In this document: positions 16,672 through 27,982 of the stretch, piece after piece | Layout of the letters: the number at the start of each line of letters is the position of its first letter | How positions within the stretch are numbered: the stretch's first letter is position 1 | Assembly: GCF_008831285.2 (NCBI RefSeq) | Contig: NC_045142.1 | Location: 24,441,876 to 24,505,875, forward strand | Source of the DNA: Nymphaea colorata | Taxonomy: Eukaryota > Streptophyta > Magnoliopsida > Nymphaeales > Nymphaeaceae | DNA: 64,000 nucleotides | Reading direction: 5' to 3' | Made by a program: the position numbers and the translations under genes | The notes under the pieces: model-generated | Databases searched by the model: none | Seen by the model: the letters and a program-made list of their open reading frames with translations, nothing else | Told to the model about the DNA's origin: nothing

Positions 16672-17131
16672 AGTATGCCAATTATGCACAAAAGATTATT
16701 AATTACTAATGCGAGCCAAAATATTCGTGGAATCTAATGAAATAATTATCAATTTGTAATATAAATCGAAGATGCTAGACCGACTGTTCTGGATCTCCAT
16801 GATGTTAAGAAATATGGATTTCAGATCCATATTAAGGGGCTAAAACCAGGGTTCGGATCTTGGCAATATATAATTAACATGATGTGAATAAGAAGGAAAG
16901 CAATGTTTTTAATTGGAAATGCTCCCATGGGCGCTCTATCATTCTATTAAACTGGTATTCACAATGAATTGCCTTAACTGACCGCCGTCCCAAAATGAAA
17001 AGACAAACACGAAAAGGCAGTACAGAATAAGGAAGGGAGTTGCTCTGCAGCAAAACTTCTTCTTCTATCTACCATTAATTCCTGCAATGAAGAGCAAAAT
17101 ACTTGCATTGCTCTTTTCGTATTTTTTTTTG

Positions 17132-17287
17132 GAGCGAGTGTTTTCGTAATAGGGAGAGGGGAGGGGAGGGAGGAAGTTTCGTAGGCTTCTTCTTCCCCCA
17201 GAAATCATTGAGCGAGTATTTTCGTAATAGGGAGAGGGGAGGGGAGGGAAGAAGTTTCTTAGGTTTCTTCTTCCCCCAGAAATCATT
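17132..17287. repeat. 78-bp tandem duplication in copy B
   Basis: Two adjacent 78-bp units start with GAGCGAGT(G/A)TTTTCG and end with CCCCCAGAAATCATTGA. They differ by a few substitutions. The same duplication is present inverted in copy F (about 57602-57760), so it predates that duplication. Each unit carries a polypyrimidine-CCCCCAG acceptor-like end. Confidence 0.85.
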
Positions 17288-17390
17288 GACGCCCTTTCTT
17301 CCTACGTCTTCGACCTTCCCTCTGTACAGACTCTCAAGCACTGTGGCATGGATGTCGAGATTCTACTGGTGAAGTTCTACAAGATAAGGT
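17281..17390 (+). other. Exon-like segment 1 of the duplicated unit
   Basis: After a CCCCCAG acceptor the open frame reads IIDALSSYVFDLPSVQTLK then CGMDVEILLVKFYKIR and ends at an AAG/GTAACT donor. The composition looks coding, and the segment is repeated inverted in copy F near 57510-57600. I do not recognise the protein. It is most likely a relic exon of a gene that was duplicated with the unit. Confidence 0.4.
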
Positions 17391-18524
17391 AACTTCTTCT
17401 TCTTCATCTTCATCTTCATCTTCTTCTTCTTCTGTTACATAGATTCTCGTGGCCCCTTTTCCCAAGCAAAGAATGACTACACTACTTTTTCTTCGAGCAA
17501 AATTCGTGATCTAGGAGAAAAATAGGAAGAGAAAAGAATTCTTCAAAACTGTTAATAAGATTTCTCGATTAATTTTGAGTGAATTATGTTTATATCAAGT
17601 TGGTGGAGAATAAACTATTTTTACGTATGACCACGATTCTTCTTATTTGATGGTTAACTGTGAGATGTAGAATTTAATGCCACATATGTACACTTATGAA
17701 TATGCTGACAGAGTTGTAAAACAAACATTAGAAGCCCATTATTTGTGGAGTCCACCATAAAACACTCATAACTTTCTTGGCAACGCCACTTTCTTTTGTA
17801 AAGTTGCATCACGCGTTCTTCCCTATGATTTAACTTTCTTGGCTAATCTTACTTCTAATTCTTTGTTCTGTTTATATACGACTTAATCTTATTCTTGACC
17901 AGAGTTACGTGAAAAGAGACAATTAGAAGAGCATTTGTTGAGAATTATCTTCAAACTCTGAGTGTTAAAATGTAAAATATCAAAGTTCCTTCTATAACAC
18001 CAAATTTAGCACAGTCTTCTTGCAGGTTTTTAATTATAGTGATGCATACATGTCTAAAAACATAGAAATCAAATAAAATGCCATGAATCATGGATTTGTC
18101 GATGAGACTGTTCAATAGTTTAAAAATTAAAAAAAGAAAAAAAATGTTTTTATATTTTCAATGAAGTATATTCAGGTTGCCAAAATTCTAATGTTTATGC
18201 CCAAACTCTTACTCCAGTATATTTGGGGTTACCGGTACAAAGTTCAAATAACTTTTATTAAAAATGTTAGCTTACAAAAAATGAAGAATCGGAGTAGGTG
18301 ACAAGAGGATATATCTTTGTATGTACCTTATTTTGTTTGGGTATATGAACTTAATTTGAAAATAGTTTGTCTTTTTTTTGCTATGCTTTCTGCCTCATCG
18401 TTATGTCTTTCAGTATATGTTTCATTTGTTGTGTCTGTTTCTGAGGTACACTGCGTTGATGTCATCTAATCTAGTGTGTTTCTAGTTATGGTTTAAATGC
18501 CACTTGTGTGACTGTGTCTGAACT

Positions 18525-18621
18525 CTTTCTTTGTCAAATGCATCTGGTAACTTAGAAGATGAAAGAGGCACTATTGTGTCTCTTCTGTTCGACAGACTCA
18601 CACAATTGCTGACGTCAATGG
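18525..18621 (+). other. Exon-like segment 2 of the duplicated unit
   Basis: The frame reads SNASGNLEDERGTIVSLLFD then RLTQLLTSM and ends at an ATG/GTACGT donor. Related copies lie near 22605-22703, 38090-38190 and (inverted) 56940-57040. Copy E has a small deletion (ACAGACACACAATTG) that shifts the frame, which argues against all copies being functional. No family was recognised. Confidence 0.4.
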
Positions 18622-19611
18622 TACGTAAACCCAATTTGTTAAATGGTTTTTTTGGTTTCACATGCCACCTGTTTTTGAACCCTTTTATTGACAAAAGCTG
18701 GATAAGAAGAGACAAAAAAGGTAACAGGCACATTTATCCAATGTTTGTTCTTTTCTTAAAAATTCTAATTGTATGTGTTGATGCAAAATTTGATGAGTTA
18801 CTTCTTATGTATCTCTAAAATTCTCCATCAGAACAAAGGCCTTTGGTTGCTACTCTCCTCTTGCATCTTGTTGTTTCGATAAGTAGTTTCCTTTCATGAA
18901 ATAACATATTATTTGTTTAGAATTATGACTGTCATCCTCTTGTTAAGCTCAGGTTCTGAAACGTATCAGACCCATTATGGTGTAGGCACTGAAAGGCATA
19001 TAGAAAATAACCAGTTGCCCAAGTGCTCAAGTTGCTAACCTTGTCCGGTCACCAGTTATAGTTAGGATGTGTTGCCAAAGGTGAAAATGCAATTTCCAAA
19101 TGGTTGGAAAACTTCCAATCAGTTGTGGACTTGGTGTTTATGAGAAGTCGTCACCCTTAAGCCAACCTTTTTGTCAAAAACCGCTTGTGTGAGAGAACTA
19201 ATAAATTTGTTCTTCTACCTTGCCAACCCATCCAGTTTTGCAATGACCCCCTCCCTTTTGAGAGAAAATAGTTTCTACTTCCAAGAGATGTTTCAATTGA
19301 TGTCAAGATCTTTAAAAAAAAAAGTTCTCAGTTTTGCTTAAAAAAAATTTTAGAAGTGCCTTTTTCACACAATGATATGTCTTTGTTTTATTCGTAGTGC
19401 CTTCTCAACTAAAAGGAGAAAATTTCAAGTTTTTGTTGTCAATCAATAGAAGAGGTAAACTCGAAAAATTCTTAGTATGAAAAATGAGGAAAAATCCTAT
19501 GAAGCTGAGGAAGTCAAGACTTGGAAATGTTTTTGATTCTGGGGATTAATCATCTACAAGGATTTAGCAAAAAAATACTTTGTGAGAGAAGCCAAAATGC
19601 CTTGTAAAATC

Positions 19612-19917
19612 TTAACAGGTTACAAAATGAGAGTTGAGAGATGGGCTCGAGACTTGTGTAGTTGTTCCTCTGGGTCGGTAATCAAGAGTACCGGGGTAGG
19701 CATATAGGTGATTTATGTCTATTCCGCGAAGATAATGACTTATGAACTTTTGGCTCGTTGAAAGCCCGTAAGGTGAAGCGGGTTGGATACATGACAAAAC
19801 TATACATAACCACCAAAGCGGTGGAGTCTCGTAGTAGCCTTTGAGGTGGTGAGGTATTCTCTCAAAGGTGAAGGTCGGCCTGAAAAACAAAATCAAAAGG
19901 CAAAAAGCCGAATACAA
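19612..19917 (-). other. Conserved 101-codon open frame in the duplicated unit
   Basis: The minus-strand frame contains FRPTFTFERIPHHLKGYYET, WWLCIVLS, QPASPYGLSTSQKF and YPGTLDYRPRGTTTQ. It is open in four unit copies (19.6, 23.4, 38.9 and, on +, 55.6 kb) with a few amino-acid changes. It overlaps the edge of the segment that copy A lacks. I know no family for it; it may simply be non-coding DNA that stayed open because the copies are young. Confidence 0.3.
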
Positions 19918-20177
19918 AAAAATAAAAAAGAAAGCAAGAAAAATAAAGAAAAAAACAAAAGATACATGTCAAGAGATGAAAGGCATGCAGGCTGAACTTG
20001 CAGAAATTTAATGCGACATTCTTTCGTAGATGTGCGATTCTGAAATCAAATTCTAATCCTCCTTTTGATTTCCTAAGACGCTGAGGACGACTCCTTTATG
20101 TTCATATTTTGAAAATTGAGAGAGATCCCTTCGAGAGATTCAACAACATTGATGTGAAATGAATCTTGATGCTTGTA
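19687..20177. mobile_element. About 490-bp segment absent from copy A (putative insertion)
   Basis: Copies B, C, E and F carry about 490 bp between GGGTCGGTAATC and CGGTACTATGGGTAAA. Copy A has the two flanks joined (TACCGATCACCGACCC at about 14356-14371). A small non-autonomous element or an A-specific deletion would each explain this. No clear terminal inverted repeats are visible. Confidence 0.45.
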
Positions 20178-21650
20178 CGGTACTATGGGTAAATGAAGGC
20201 CTTATTATTTGCACAACACGGCCACTCAGGTTTATGAGTTAAATTGATGATTTTTTGTTATTTTAACGTAAAATCTTGACATCTCTTGTCTTGGCTTTCT
20301 TGGTGTAGGAGTAACCACCCAATCTTGTTACCAAGCCACTAGTCTGTTAACGGAATAGACAAAACTTCATAAGCAATTCCTATCATCTCCTTTGTCTTAA
20401 GAGAGATATGCCATTCAGGAAAGAGGATTAAATAAACCCGAACCATAATTCAGTCTTAACTTTGAGTCTTTTCAAAGACATCCCAGACTTAGGGTTGAGT
20501 CTGTCATGGATGGCTTATTATCCCTTTTCATGGATTGATTCTTCATTGGGACAAGTTTAGATGTTTGTAGAACAGTACATAGGAAAGTGTTGTCTTTTGG
20601 TTGTAAAAAATTGCAAAACAACTGAGCACTCGAGAACTAATGGATCACATTCTAAGAATTGGCTATTTTTGACCGGTTGGTCTCTTGGGTCTAAGTTGAC
20701 CCAGTGTGTGCCTTGGAGGTCTTTCTCAAGGTAGGAGCGAGTTTCGACCACCATACCCAGGTTTCGATCCACACTTGATTTGATTGTGTAAATAGGAGGA
20801 ACCCCTTCTTTTTTGTTGGTTCATAAATGTGGTGTTCACCAGTTGTTGGTGAAATTATTGAAGCTACAAGTTGTGAAATTTTAGTGAACATGACCAGCCA
20901 ATGCACTTAAATTAAAATTTATTGATTTTTTTAAGTTGAGATACTGTTTTATGAGAACAAGTGGGGATTGCATATCATGATGATCCACCAGCTTCAAGTG
21001 GGGGTATGGGAGGATGGAAAGAGATGAATTTCCAATTAATCTTGGTATTTTTTGTTGACTTTTACATCATTATCTTCACTGAGTTCCATACTTGGATATG
21101 TCCAATATGCTTGCTTCTCTTTGAATCAAGAATATCATCAAATTTGGATTTGTAATGCAATTGTGGGATGCAAGCCTTCTACAGTACATTCACTCATTAC
21201 TTTTTCTTGTTTTCAGTTTATGTTTTTTGTTTCTTTCATATTGAAAAGAAAAAATGTTGCAATTGCTCTTTTACACTTGTGCAAGATAGTACCATGAGAA
21301 GCCAAGTACCTCTCAATTTTTCTATTGTTCTTCAATTTTTAAGACAATGGACAAGTTTTCTAAGTAGATCTGTGCACTTGGTAACATTTTTTTTGTTACC
21401 TTAAATATTATTTAATATTTTACTCAGTCGCATTAATATTTTACTCAGTTTAAGTTATGGATGGTTGAACTTACCTTCTTCAAAATGGAGTCTTCCTCCA
21501 ATAACAACTGCAAGAGGAAGATAAGCGACCTCTCCAGCACAGGAAGCCATCCTAGGTGATAAACGTTTTGCACAATTTTGGTTCCACAGAATAGGCAAAA
21601 TTTCAGTCACTACTGTTCCATGTTTTTGCGATCAATACCAAAAGAGCTGA

Positions 21651-22160
21651 CAGGAAGCATGCATCAATTCACACAGATCGTGCCACATAAACCCGTTCCT
21701 GTTGCTTATGATTTTCAGCAAGAACATAAGAAATCCACAAATCTTTAGTTCCTTTCAGGAAGAAATGCCCAAAAGAGCTGACAGGAAGCATGCATCAATT
21801 CAATCAGGAGGCTTTAGTAGAACGACCAAACAACAGAACTAAAGAGGAAAAAAAAAGAAAAGAAAAGTGGGGAACCAAAAATGGGTTCAGAATCAGAAAG
21901 AAGAACAAGTTGGTAAATGAAATTTTTTGAACAGAAAGATCGAGGAAAGAAAATAAAGGAGAGATTACCCAAGTTTCAGGAAACGTAAGAAGTGTGTTTT
22001 TCTTTTCAAATATTTAATTAATGGTCTTTACATATTATGCTTGGCAAACTTACGATTGATCGAACTCTTCGTCAGGCTTTCAAGTAAGCTCTGGTTGGCG
22101 AAAGAGTATTGCACTTTGTTGAAGAAGACAGTGGGACGCATGGTACTGTTCTCTCTCTCT
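21651..22160 (+). repeat. Segment shared (inverted) with about 58.4-58.9 kb
   Basis: The segment is the reverse complement of about 58421-58905, starting from GAGCTGACAGGAAGCATGCATC. It sits just before copy C, as its counterpart sits just before copy F, so it is probably the true leading part of the unit. It includes an internal repeat of CAAAAGAGCTGACAGGAAGC (about 21639-21658 and 21771-21790). A short coding-like stretch near 22085 reads ALVGERVLHFVEEDSGTHG. A (CT)n run follows at 22150-22190. Confidence 0.7.
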
Positions 22161-22309
22161 CTCTTTCCTTCTCTCTCTCTCTCTCTCTCCCTATCAGTAT
22201 GCCAAAAAACTGTTTGCTCTCTTTCTATTCACTTTTCATGTTAACTTTCTTCAAGTTGAATGTGGCAGGCTTAGATAATGTGGAGGTTGTTAGGTAGCAA
22301 ATAGAAAAG

Positions 22310-25300
22310 AATATTGTTTTTATATTTTCAATGAAGCATATTGAGGTAATGTTAGCTTACAAAAAGTGAAGAATCGGAGTCGGTGAAAAGAAGATATATC
22401 TTTGTATGTACCTTATTTTGTTTGGGTATATGAACTTAATTTGACAATAGTTTGTCTTTGGCTATGCTTTCTGCCTCATAGTTATGTCTTTGCAGTATAT
22501 GTTTCATTTGTTGTGTCTGTTTTTGAGGTACACTGCCTTGATGTCATCTAATCTAGTGTGTTTCTAGTCATGGGTTTATATGCCACTTGTGTGACTGTGT
22601 CTGAACCCTTTCTTTATCAAATGCATTTGATAACTTAGAAGAAGAAAGAGGCACTATTGTGTCTCTTCTGTTCAACAGACTCACACAATTGCTGACTTCA
22701 ATAGTACGTAAACCCAATAAGTTACATGATTTTTTTGGTTTCACATGCCACCTGTTTTTGAACCCTTTTATTGACAAAAGCTGGATAAGAAGAGACAAAA
22801 AGGTAACGGGCACATTTATCCAATGTTTGCTGTTTTCTTAAAAATTCTAACTGTAAGTTTTGATGCAAAATTTGATGTGTTACTTCTTATGTATCTCTAA
22901 AATTCTCCATCAGAACAAAGGCCTTTGGTTGCTACTCTCCTCTTGCATCTTGTTGTTCCGATAAGTAGTTTCCTTTTATGAACTAACATATTATTTTTTG
23001 AGAAATATGACTGTCATCCTCTTGTTTAAGCTCAGGTTCTGAAACATATCAGACCCATTATGGTGTAGGCACTGAAAGGCATATAGAAAATAACCAGTTG
23101 TCCAAGTGCTCAAGTGCAATGCAACGAACCCCTCCCTTTGAGAGAAAATAGTTTCTACTTCCAAGAGATGTTTCAATTGATGTCAAGATCTTTAAAAAAA
23201 AAAGTTCTCAGTTTTGCTTAAAAAAGTTTTAGAAGTGCCTTTTTCACACAATGATATGTCTTCGTTTTATTCGTAGTGCCTTCTCAACTAAAAGGAGAAA
23301 ATTTCAAGTTTTTGTTGTCGATCAATAGAAGAGGTAAACTCGAAAAATTCTTAGTATGAAAAATGAGGAAAAACCCTATGAAGCTGAGTTAGTCAATACT
23401 AGGAAATGTTTTTGATTTTGGGGATTAATCATCTACAAGGATTTAGCAAGAAAATACTCTTAGAGAGAAGCCAAAATGCCTTGTAAAATCTTCATAGGTT
23501 GCAAAATGAGAGTTGAGAGATGGGCTTGAGACTTGTGTAGTTGTTCCTCTGGGTCGGTAATCAAGAGTACCGGGGTAGGCATATAGGTGATTTATGTCTA
23601 TTCCACGAAGATAACGACTTATGAACTTTTGGCTCGTCGACAGCCCGTAAGGTGAAGCGGGTTGTATACGTGACAAAACTATACATAACCACCAAAGCAG
23701 TGGGGTCTCATAGTAGCCTTTGGGGTGGTGAGGTATTCCCTCAAAGGTGAAGGTCGGCCTGAAATGCAAAATCGAAAGGCAAAAAGCCAAATACAAAAAA
23801 AAAAAAAAGCAAAAAAAGTAAAGAAAAAAGCAAAGCTGCAAAACCTGTCAAGGCACGAAGGCTGAACTTGCAGAAATTTAATGCGACATTCTTTCGTAGA
23901 TGTGCGATTCTAGAGGCAAATTCTAATCCTCCTTTTGATTTCCTAAGACGCTGAGGACGATTCCTTTATGTTCATATTTGGAAAATTGAGAGAGATCCCT
24001 TCTAGAGATTCAACAACATTGATATGAAATGAATCCGGATGCTTGTAAGGTACTATGGATAAATGAAGGCCTTATTATTTGCACAACACGGCCACTGGGT
24101 TTATGAGTTAAATAGATGTTTTTTTGTTATTTTAAGTAAAATCTTGACATCTCTTGTTATGTTTCTTGACTTTCTTGGTGTAGGAGTAACCACCCAATCT
24201 TGTTACACGAAACTTCTTAATGCTAGTATACCCAAGTTGAGTGTGCTGAATTCCTATCATCTCCTTTGTCTTAAGAGAGGCATGCCATTCAGGAAAGAGG
24301 ATTAGACTCGAACCATAATTCAGTCTTAACTTTGAGTCTTTTCAAAGACATCCCAGACTTAGGGTTGAGTCTGTCATGGATGGCTTATTATCCCTTTTCA
24401 GGGATTGATTTTTCATTGGGACAATTGTAGATGTTTGTAGAACAGTACATAGGAAAGTGTTGTCTTTTGGTTGTAAAAAATTGCAAAACAACTGAGCACT
24501 CGAGAACTAATGGATCACGTTCTAAATTTCATAGAGAGGAGACATGGAAGTTCAATCTTATTTTAGTTAAATAGCTGTCTGATTATGCTATGTGTGCTTT
24601 TATTCTCTAGCATTATATGCAAAGAAATCTATGTCATATGGGACTTAATTTTTTTTGGATGGGACAAAATATTGGAACTAGAAAATATCATAATTGGGGA
24701 TTGGAAACTGCAAGTGAGCTGATATATATCTTTCTTTCCTTGAGCTGCTATTAAATACAATCTCTATTTACTTGTTTAATTTGGGCATGTCACATTGCTG
24801 AACTGAGGGTCGTGTGCTGTTTATTGCCACTCATTGTTTATCATCCATTCCCGGAAAGGTTTGCTATATATCAAGCGGTTATTCTCATTATACAGATGAA
24901 AAATAACTTCTATGAACTCCTGTTGTTCAATTGGGAAACAACAAACAAAATTAGGTATGTTGTTCTGTGGTATGTTTGTGAAATTAGTTATGTTTGTGGT
25001 TCTGTGGCAGCATTACAATGTCTACAGCTTTACTCAATTTACTGATTAAATGTAGTGTTGCTACTAATACAACATTGGGAGTGGTTAATGAAAAGACATG
25101 AAGGTGAGTAAGAACAAAAATGAAGATGAAGGCAAGAGAATATTGCAGCATCTGTGACTACTAACCCTCTCCTACTGTAGAATTTTTAGTATTACTTGTT
25201 TTTGTACCTGGTGTTGTTGGGTGATTACGTCCATTTTAGTAATTTTTTAATCGGCAGGTCCCTTTACAGTAGATATTGGTGTGACTGTGACTGGACTTAC

Positions 25301-25763
25301 TCCAGAGATGAACAAATTTCATTTTGTAATGGAATCTTTTTTGGCTTTGTCTGTTCTATTCGAAGAAGCCTTGTACGAGCAACTTTTACTGGCAGTGCTT
25401 TGGCACTTTGTTTTTGGGTTACCTTTCTGAGCAAGAACTATGTTTTTGGTGGCTGCTTCTCAACAGTTACACTTTGATTGCATTGCTGATTGTGGACTGA
25501 AAGACTTCCACGACAGCTGCTTCATTTAGCAAATTCTTTTAGGTGTATTGGAAACTCTAATGCATCCACTTGACTAATTGGAGCATGTTTAATTCACTGT
25601 TATGTGCTGGAACTGTAATAAGGTGTTCCAAGGTATAGTTTCATGCTGGCCTCTTCAGCAATCACAAGCATATTTTATAGAGTACTCTCGCTCCGGTGCG
25701 AACCCTAATGTTAACCTTTTGTGGATTATCTCTTCAACTATATATTGTTGTTCAATTTTGATA
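22310..25763 (+). repeat. Duplicated unit, copy C
   Basis: This copy is collinear and near-identical with copy E (37975-41262) from about 22490, and with copy B from about 22317 to 24530. After the word GGATCACGTTCTAA it diverges from B and continues as in A and E. It carries exon-like segments near 24840-24955 (VYHPFPERFA..FYELLLFNWE, ending at a GTATGTTG donor) and 25258-25430. It ends at CAATTTTGATAG. No protein family was recognised. Confidence 0.8.
25258..25430 (+). other. Exon-like segment 4 of the duplicated unit
   Basis: After a CGGCAG acceptor the frame reads DIGVTVTGLTPEMNKFHFVM, SFLALSVLFEEALYEQLLLA and VLWHFVFGLPF, then stop. Copies occur in E (about 40763-40930) and, inverted and more diverged, in A. 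In A the frame continues past LLAVLWH into ISIVRISRGASEDEMTYAQ, so C and E probably carry a truncated version. It looks like real ancestral coding sequence, but I cannot name the gene. Confidence 0.45.
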
Positions 25764-25919
25764 GTTTGATAGGTAATGTTTCTTGATTTAATAAAAATTA
25801 CATGAGAGGCGGAGACGAGGACTTGGTCGATAGATGGACCGAAGAGCGGCTCTTCCTTATCGAGGATTCAGCTCTCAGGTATACTTTCATCTATTTTTCT
25901 TTAGACCACAGCAGTCTGT
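25764..25919 (+). other. Spacer with GC-rich exon-like fragment
   Basis: Between copies C and C2 lies unrelated DNA holding an open GC-rich stretch at 25802-25877 (MRGGDEDLVDRWTEERLFLI then EDSALR) that ends at a possible GTATAC donor. It is found once in the window. The product is unknown. Confidence 0.3.
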
Positions 25920-26662
25920 GGTCTGCTAGACGGACTGTTCTGGATCTCCATTTCAGATCCATGTTAGGGGCTAAAACCAGTGTTCGGATCTTGGCAATAT
26001 ATAATTAGCATGATGTAAATAAGAAGGAAAGCAAATTACTTTTACTAAAAACAAAAAATGAAGAATCGGAGTAGGTGAAAAGAGGACATATCTTTGTATG
26101 AACCCTTTTATTGACAAAAGCTGGATAAGAAGAGACAAAAAAAGGTAACAGGCACATTTATCCAATGTTTGTTGTGTTCTTAAAAATTCTAACTGTATGT
26201 TTTGATGCAAAATTTGATGTGTTACTTCTTATGTATCTCCAAAATTCTCCATCAGAACAAAGGCCTTTGGTTGCTACTCTCCTCTTGCATCTTGTTGTTC
26301 GGATGAGTAGTTTCCTTTCATGAAATGATATATTATTTTTTGAGAAATATAACTGTCATCCTCTTGTTAAGCTCAGGTTCTGAAACATATCAGACCCATT
26401 AGGGTGTGGGCACTGAAAGACATGGAAAATAACCAGTTGTCCAAGTGCTCAAATTAATAACCTTCTCTCGTCACTAGTTAAAGTTAGGATGTGTTGCCAT
26501 AGGTGAAAATGCAATTTCCAAATGGTTGGAAAACTTCCAATCAGTTGTGGACTTGGTTTTTATGAGAAGTCGGCGCCCTTAAGCCAACCTTTTTAGTCAA
26601 AAACCAGCTTATGTGAGAGAACAGATAAATTTGTTCTTCTACCCTGCCAACCCATCCAGTCT
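25920..26662 (+). repeat. Duplicated unit, short copy C2 (internally deleted)
   Basis: It begins with the segment seen at 16776-16900 of copy B (GACGGACTGTTCTGGATCTCC), jumps to the region equivalent to 18.28 kb, then to 18.69-19.22 kb, and ends at GCCAACCCATCCAGT. At that point it is joined directly to BTB-gene upstream sequence. At least two internal deletions relative to copy B are visible. Confidence 0.7.
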
Positions 26663-27333
26663 TTCTGTATTGACTGCCTTTTTAGTTTCTTTGTGTCTCC
26701 TCTTAAAGTCTCTAATGTTGCTATTTTTTGTTTGATTTGCTGTCTTTGCTCCTGAGTGGCCAGTGTCATTATTGTAACTTTGCTCCTCGGTGGCCAGCGT
26801 CGTCAATTTTGTACCTTGGGTGCCCCCAACTTCCCATATCTTCCTACATTTGAGTTTCTGGACTACAGTCATCGGGGATTTGGTGTTTGTATGATGCTTC
26901 TTAATGTTTGTATGATGCTTCTTAATTCCTCTAAATTGGGTTCTGGGGCTTTTTAAGACAACCCAATTTCCCTAGATTCTTCTACAGTTAGGTTTTTTAC
27001 CAGGGTTTTAGGTTTTTTGTCTTCACCTAGGCACCACAAATGTCCTTAGTTCCTCCCCCTTGTGGGACCTTCTACCAGGGATTCTCAGAGTGATCCTAAC
27101 ATCATAACCCTCAAGAGTGATCCTAACATCATAACCCTCAACGTCGGTGGTGAAATATTCCAAACCTCCCCTCAAACTCTAGATCTTGCTGGTCTTGGGT
27201 CATTCCTTTCCACCCTTGCCTGCTCTAAGGGGGCCTCCATACCCTTCATTGATAGGGACCCTGAACTCTTCTCCATTCTGTTGTACTTTCTCAAGAACAG
27301 GAGCCCTTCCTTCGAAAGCCAAAATAATGTTGT
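26663..27333 (+). pseudogene. BTB/POZ gene 5' fragment (promoter, leader and first ~90 codons)
   Basis: This matches, in inverse orientation, the upstream region and N-terminal coding part of the intact gene at 61386-62783. The equivalent ATG is at 27040-27042, but an extra base in the following C run shifts the frame within ten codons. An exact 27-bp tandem duplication (27088-27114 and 27115-27141) adds a second SDPNIITL. The fragment retains LNVGGEIFQTSPQTLDLAG and IPFIDRDPELFSILLYFL and stops after a diverged FES segment at about 27333. An exact 21-bp tandem duplication also lies in its upstream part (26884-26925). Neither duplication is in the intact copy. It cannot encode a BTB protein of normal length. 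Confidence 0.9.
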
Positions 27334-27512
27334 AAAAAGTGTATCGTAAGCCGTATCGATCTGGCTTTAAGATACGCTGTATCATAAAATATCATAACGC
27401 ATCGTAACCGTATCGTATTTTTTAAAAAACAATAATGATAAATCAAGAAAAATTGAAAAAAAATCGAATTAATTCATAAAAATTTCAGTAAAAATAAAAA
27501 ATAATAAGTTCT
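27334..27512 (-). mobile_element. hAT-type element, terminal/subterminal region (putative)
   Basis: Adjoining the BTB fragment is a tract with repeated GTATCG/CGTATCG words (about 27336-27418) directly downstream of the hAT transposase 3' exon. Short degenerate subterminal repeats are usual near hAT ends. The exact terminus and target duplication were not identified. Confidence 0.4.
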
Positions 27513-27947
27513 TCATAGAAAACATGTTTTAGATAATGATAGTTCATCATCATCATCTCCATCTTCTTCTTCATCTTCATCTTCATCTTCAAGAATTTGA
27601 AGATCTTCATCATCAAATATTGTAGCTGGTTCTTCATGGCTCTAGATCTTCTATCCATGGCTCTAGATCGTCAAAATTTTCCAAGCTAATAGGATCAAAC
27701 TAAATCAAACTGAGATGTGTGCTTCCTTGCTGATGCTTTTTGTAATTCTCTATGTTAAATAAGAGAAAACTTGTTAATATATAATTACATATAAATATAT
27801 TGTACAAAAAATTAAGCTATATTACCTTTGTTTCAACCTCATATTATATCTAACAAAGACAAGGTCATTCAACCTTTTATGTTTGAGCTTATTCCTTTTT
27901 TTGCTATGGATATGTTGGAACACACTCCAGTTTCTTTCGCATCCACT
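27513..27947 (-). pseudogene. hAT transposase 3' end (dimerisation domain), broken
   Basis: On the minus strand, 27947 to 27827 encodes SGCERNWSVFQHIHSKKRNK and KHKRLNDLVFVRYNMRL, the hallmark of the plant hAT C-terminal dimerisation domain. It ends at a CAAAG/GTAAT donor. After an AT-rich intron, the last exon (about 27760-27513) reads FDPISLENFDDLEPWIEDLE, but an indel then shifts the frame; the acidic tail EPATIFDDEDLQILEDEDED continues in another frame to a stop at 27513-27515. The upstream part of the transposase is missing: the sequence breaks off at about 27950 into a patchwork junction. It is a dead remnant. Confidence 0.85.
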
Positions 27948-27982
27948 AGCCAAGGTCATTCAACCTTTTATGTTGGAACACA
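27948..27982. repeat. Templated filler at the hAT / copy D breakpoint
   Basis: The 35-base junction is made of pieces copied from nearby hAT sequence. A 23-base word (AAGGTCATTCAACC...) at 27861-27883 recurs at 27952-27974, and TATGTTGGAACACA at 27911-27924 recurs at 27969-27982. Copy D starts immediately after. Confidence 0.75.

Larger units (their letters stand above)
16521..21650 (+). repeat. Duplicated unit, copy B
   Basis: This copy is near-identical, in inverse orientation, to about 54.0-58.37 kb of copy F, starting at ATTCATAAGGAAAAAACAAA and ending at ATCAATACCAAAA. Between about 18.15 and 20.65 kb it also matches copies C, E and A. It contains exon-like pieces with plausible splice sites (17281-17390, 18525-18621, and one near 20968 reading GIAYHDDPPASSGGMGGW). 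No protein family is recognised. At the right end the homology switches abruptly, at a GAGCTGACAGGAAGC junction, to the segment shared with 58.4-58.9 kb. Confidence 0.8.

Noticed and set aside
17065-17341. Minus-strand frames with repeated NDFWGKKKP
   Set aside because: They are explained by the 78-bp tandem duplication; no known domain, and the opposite strand has a better splice-bounded frame.
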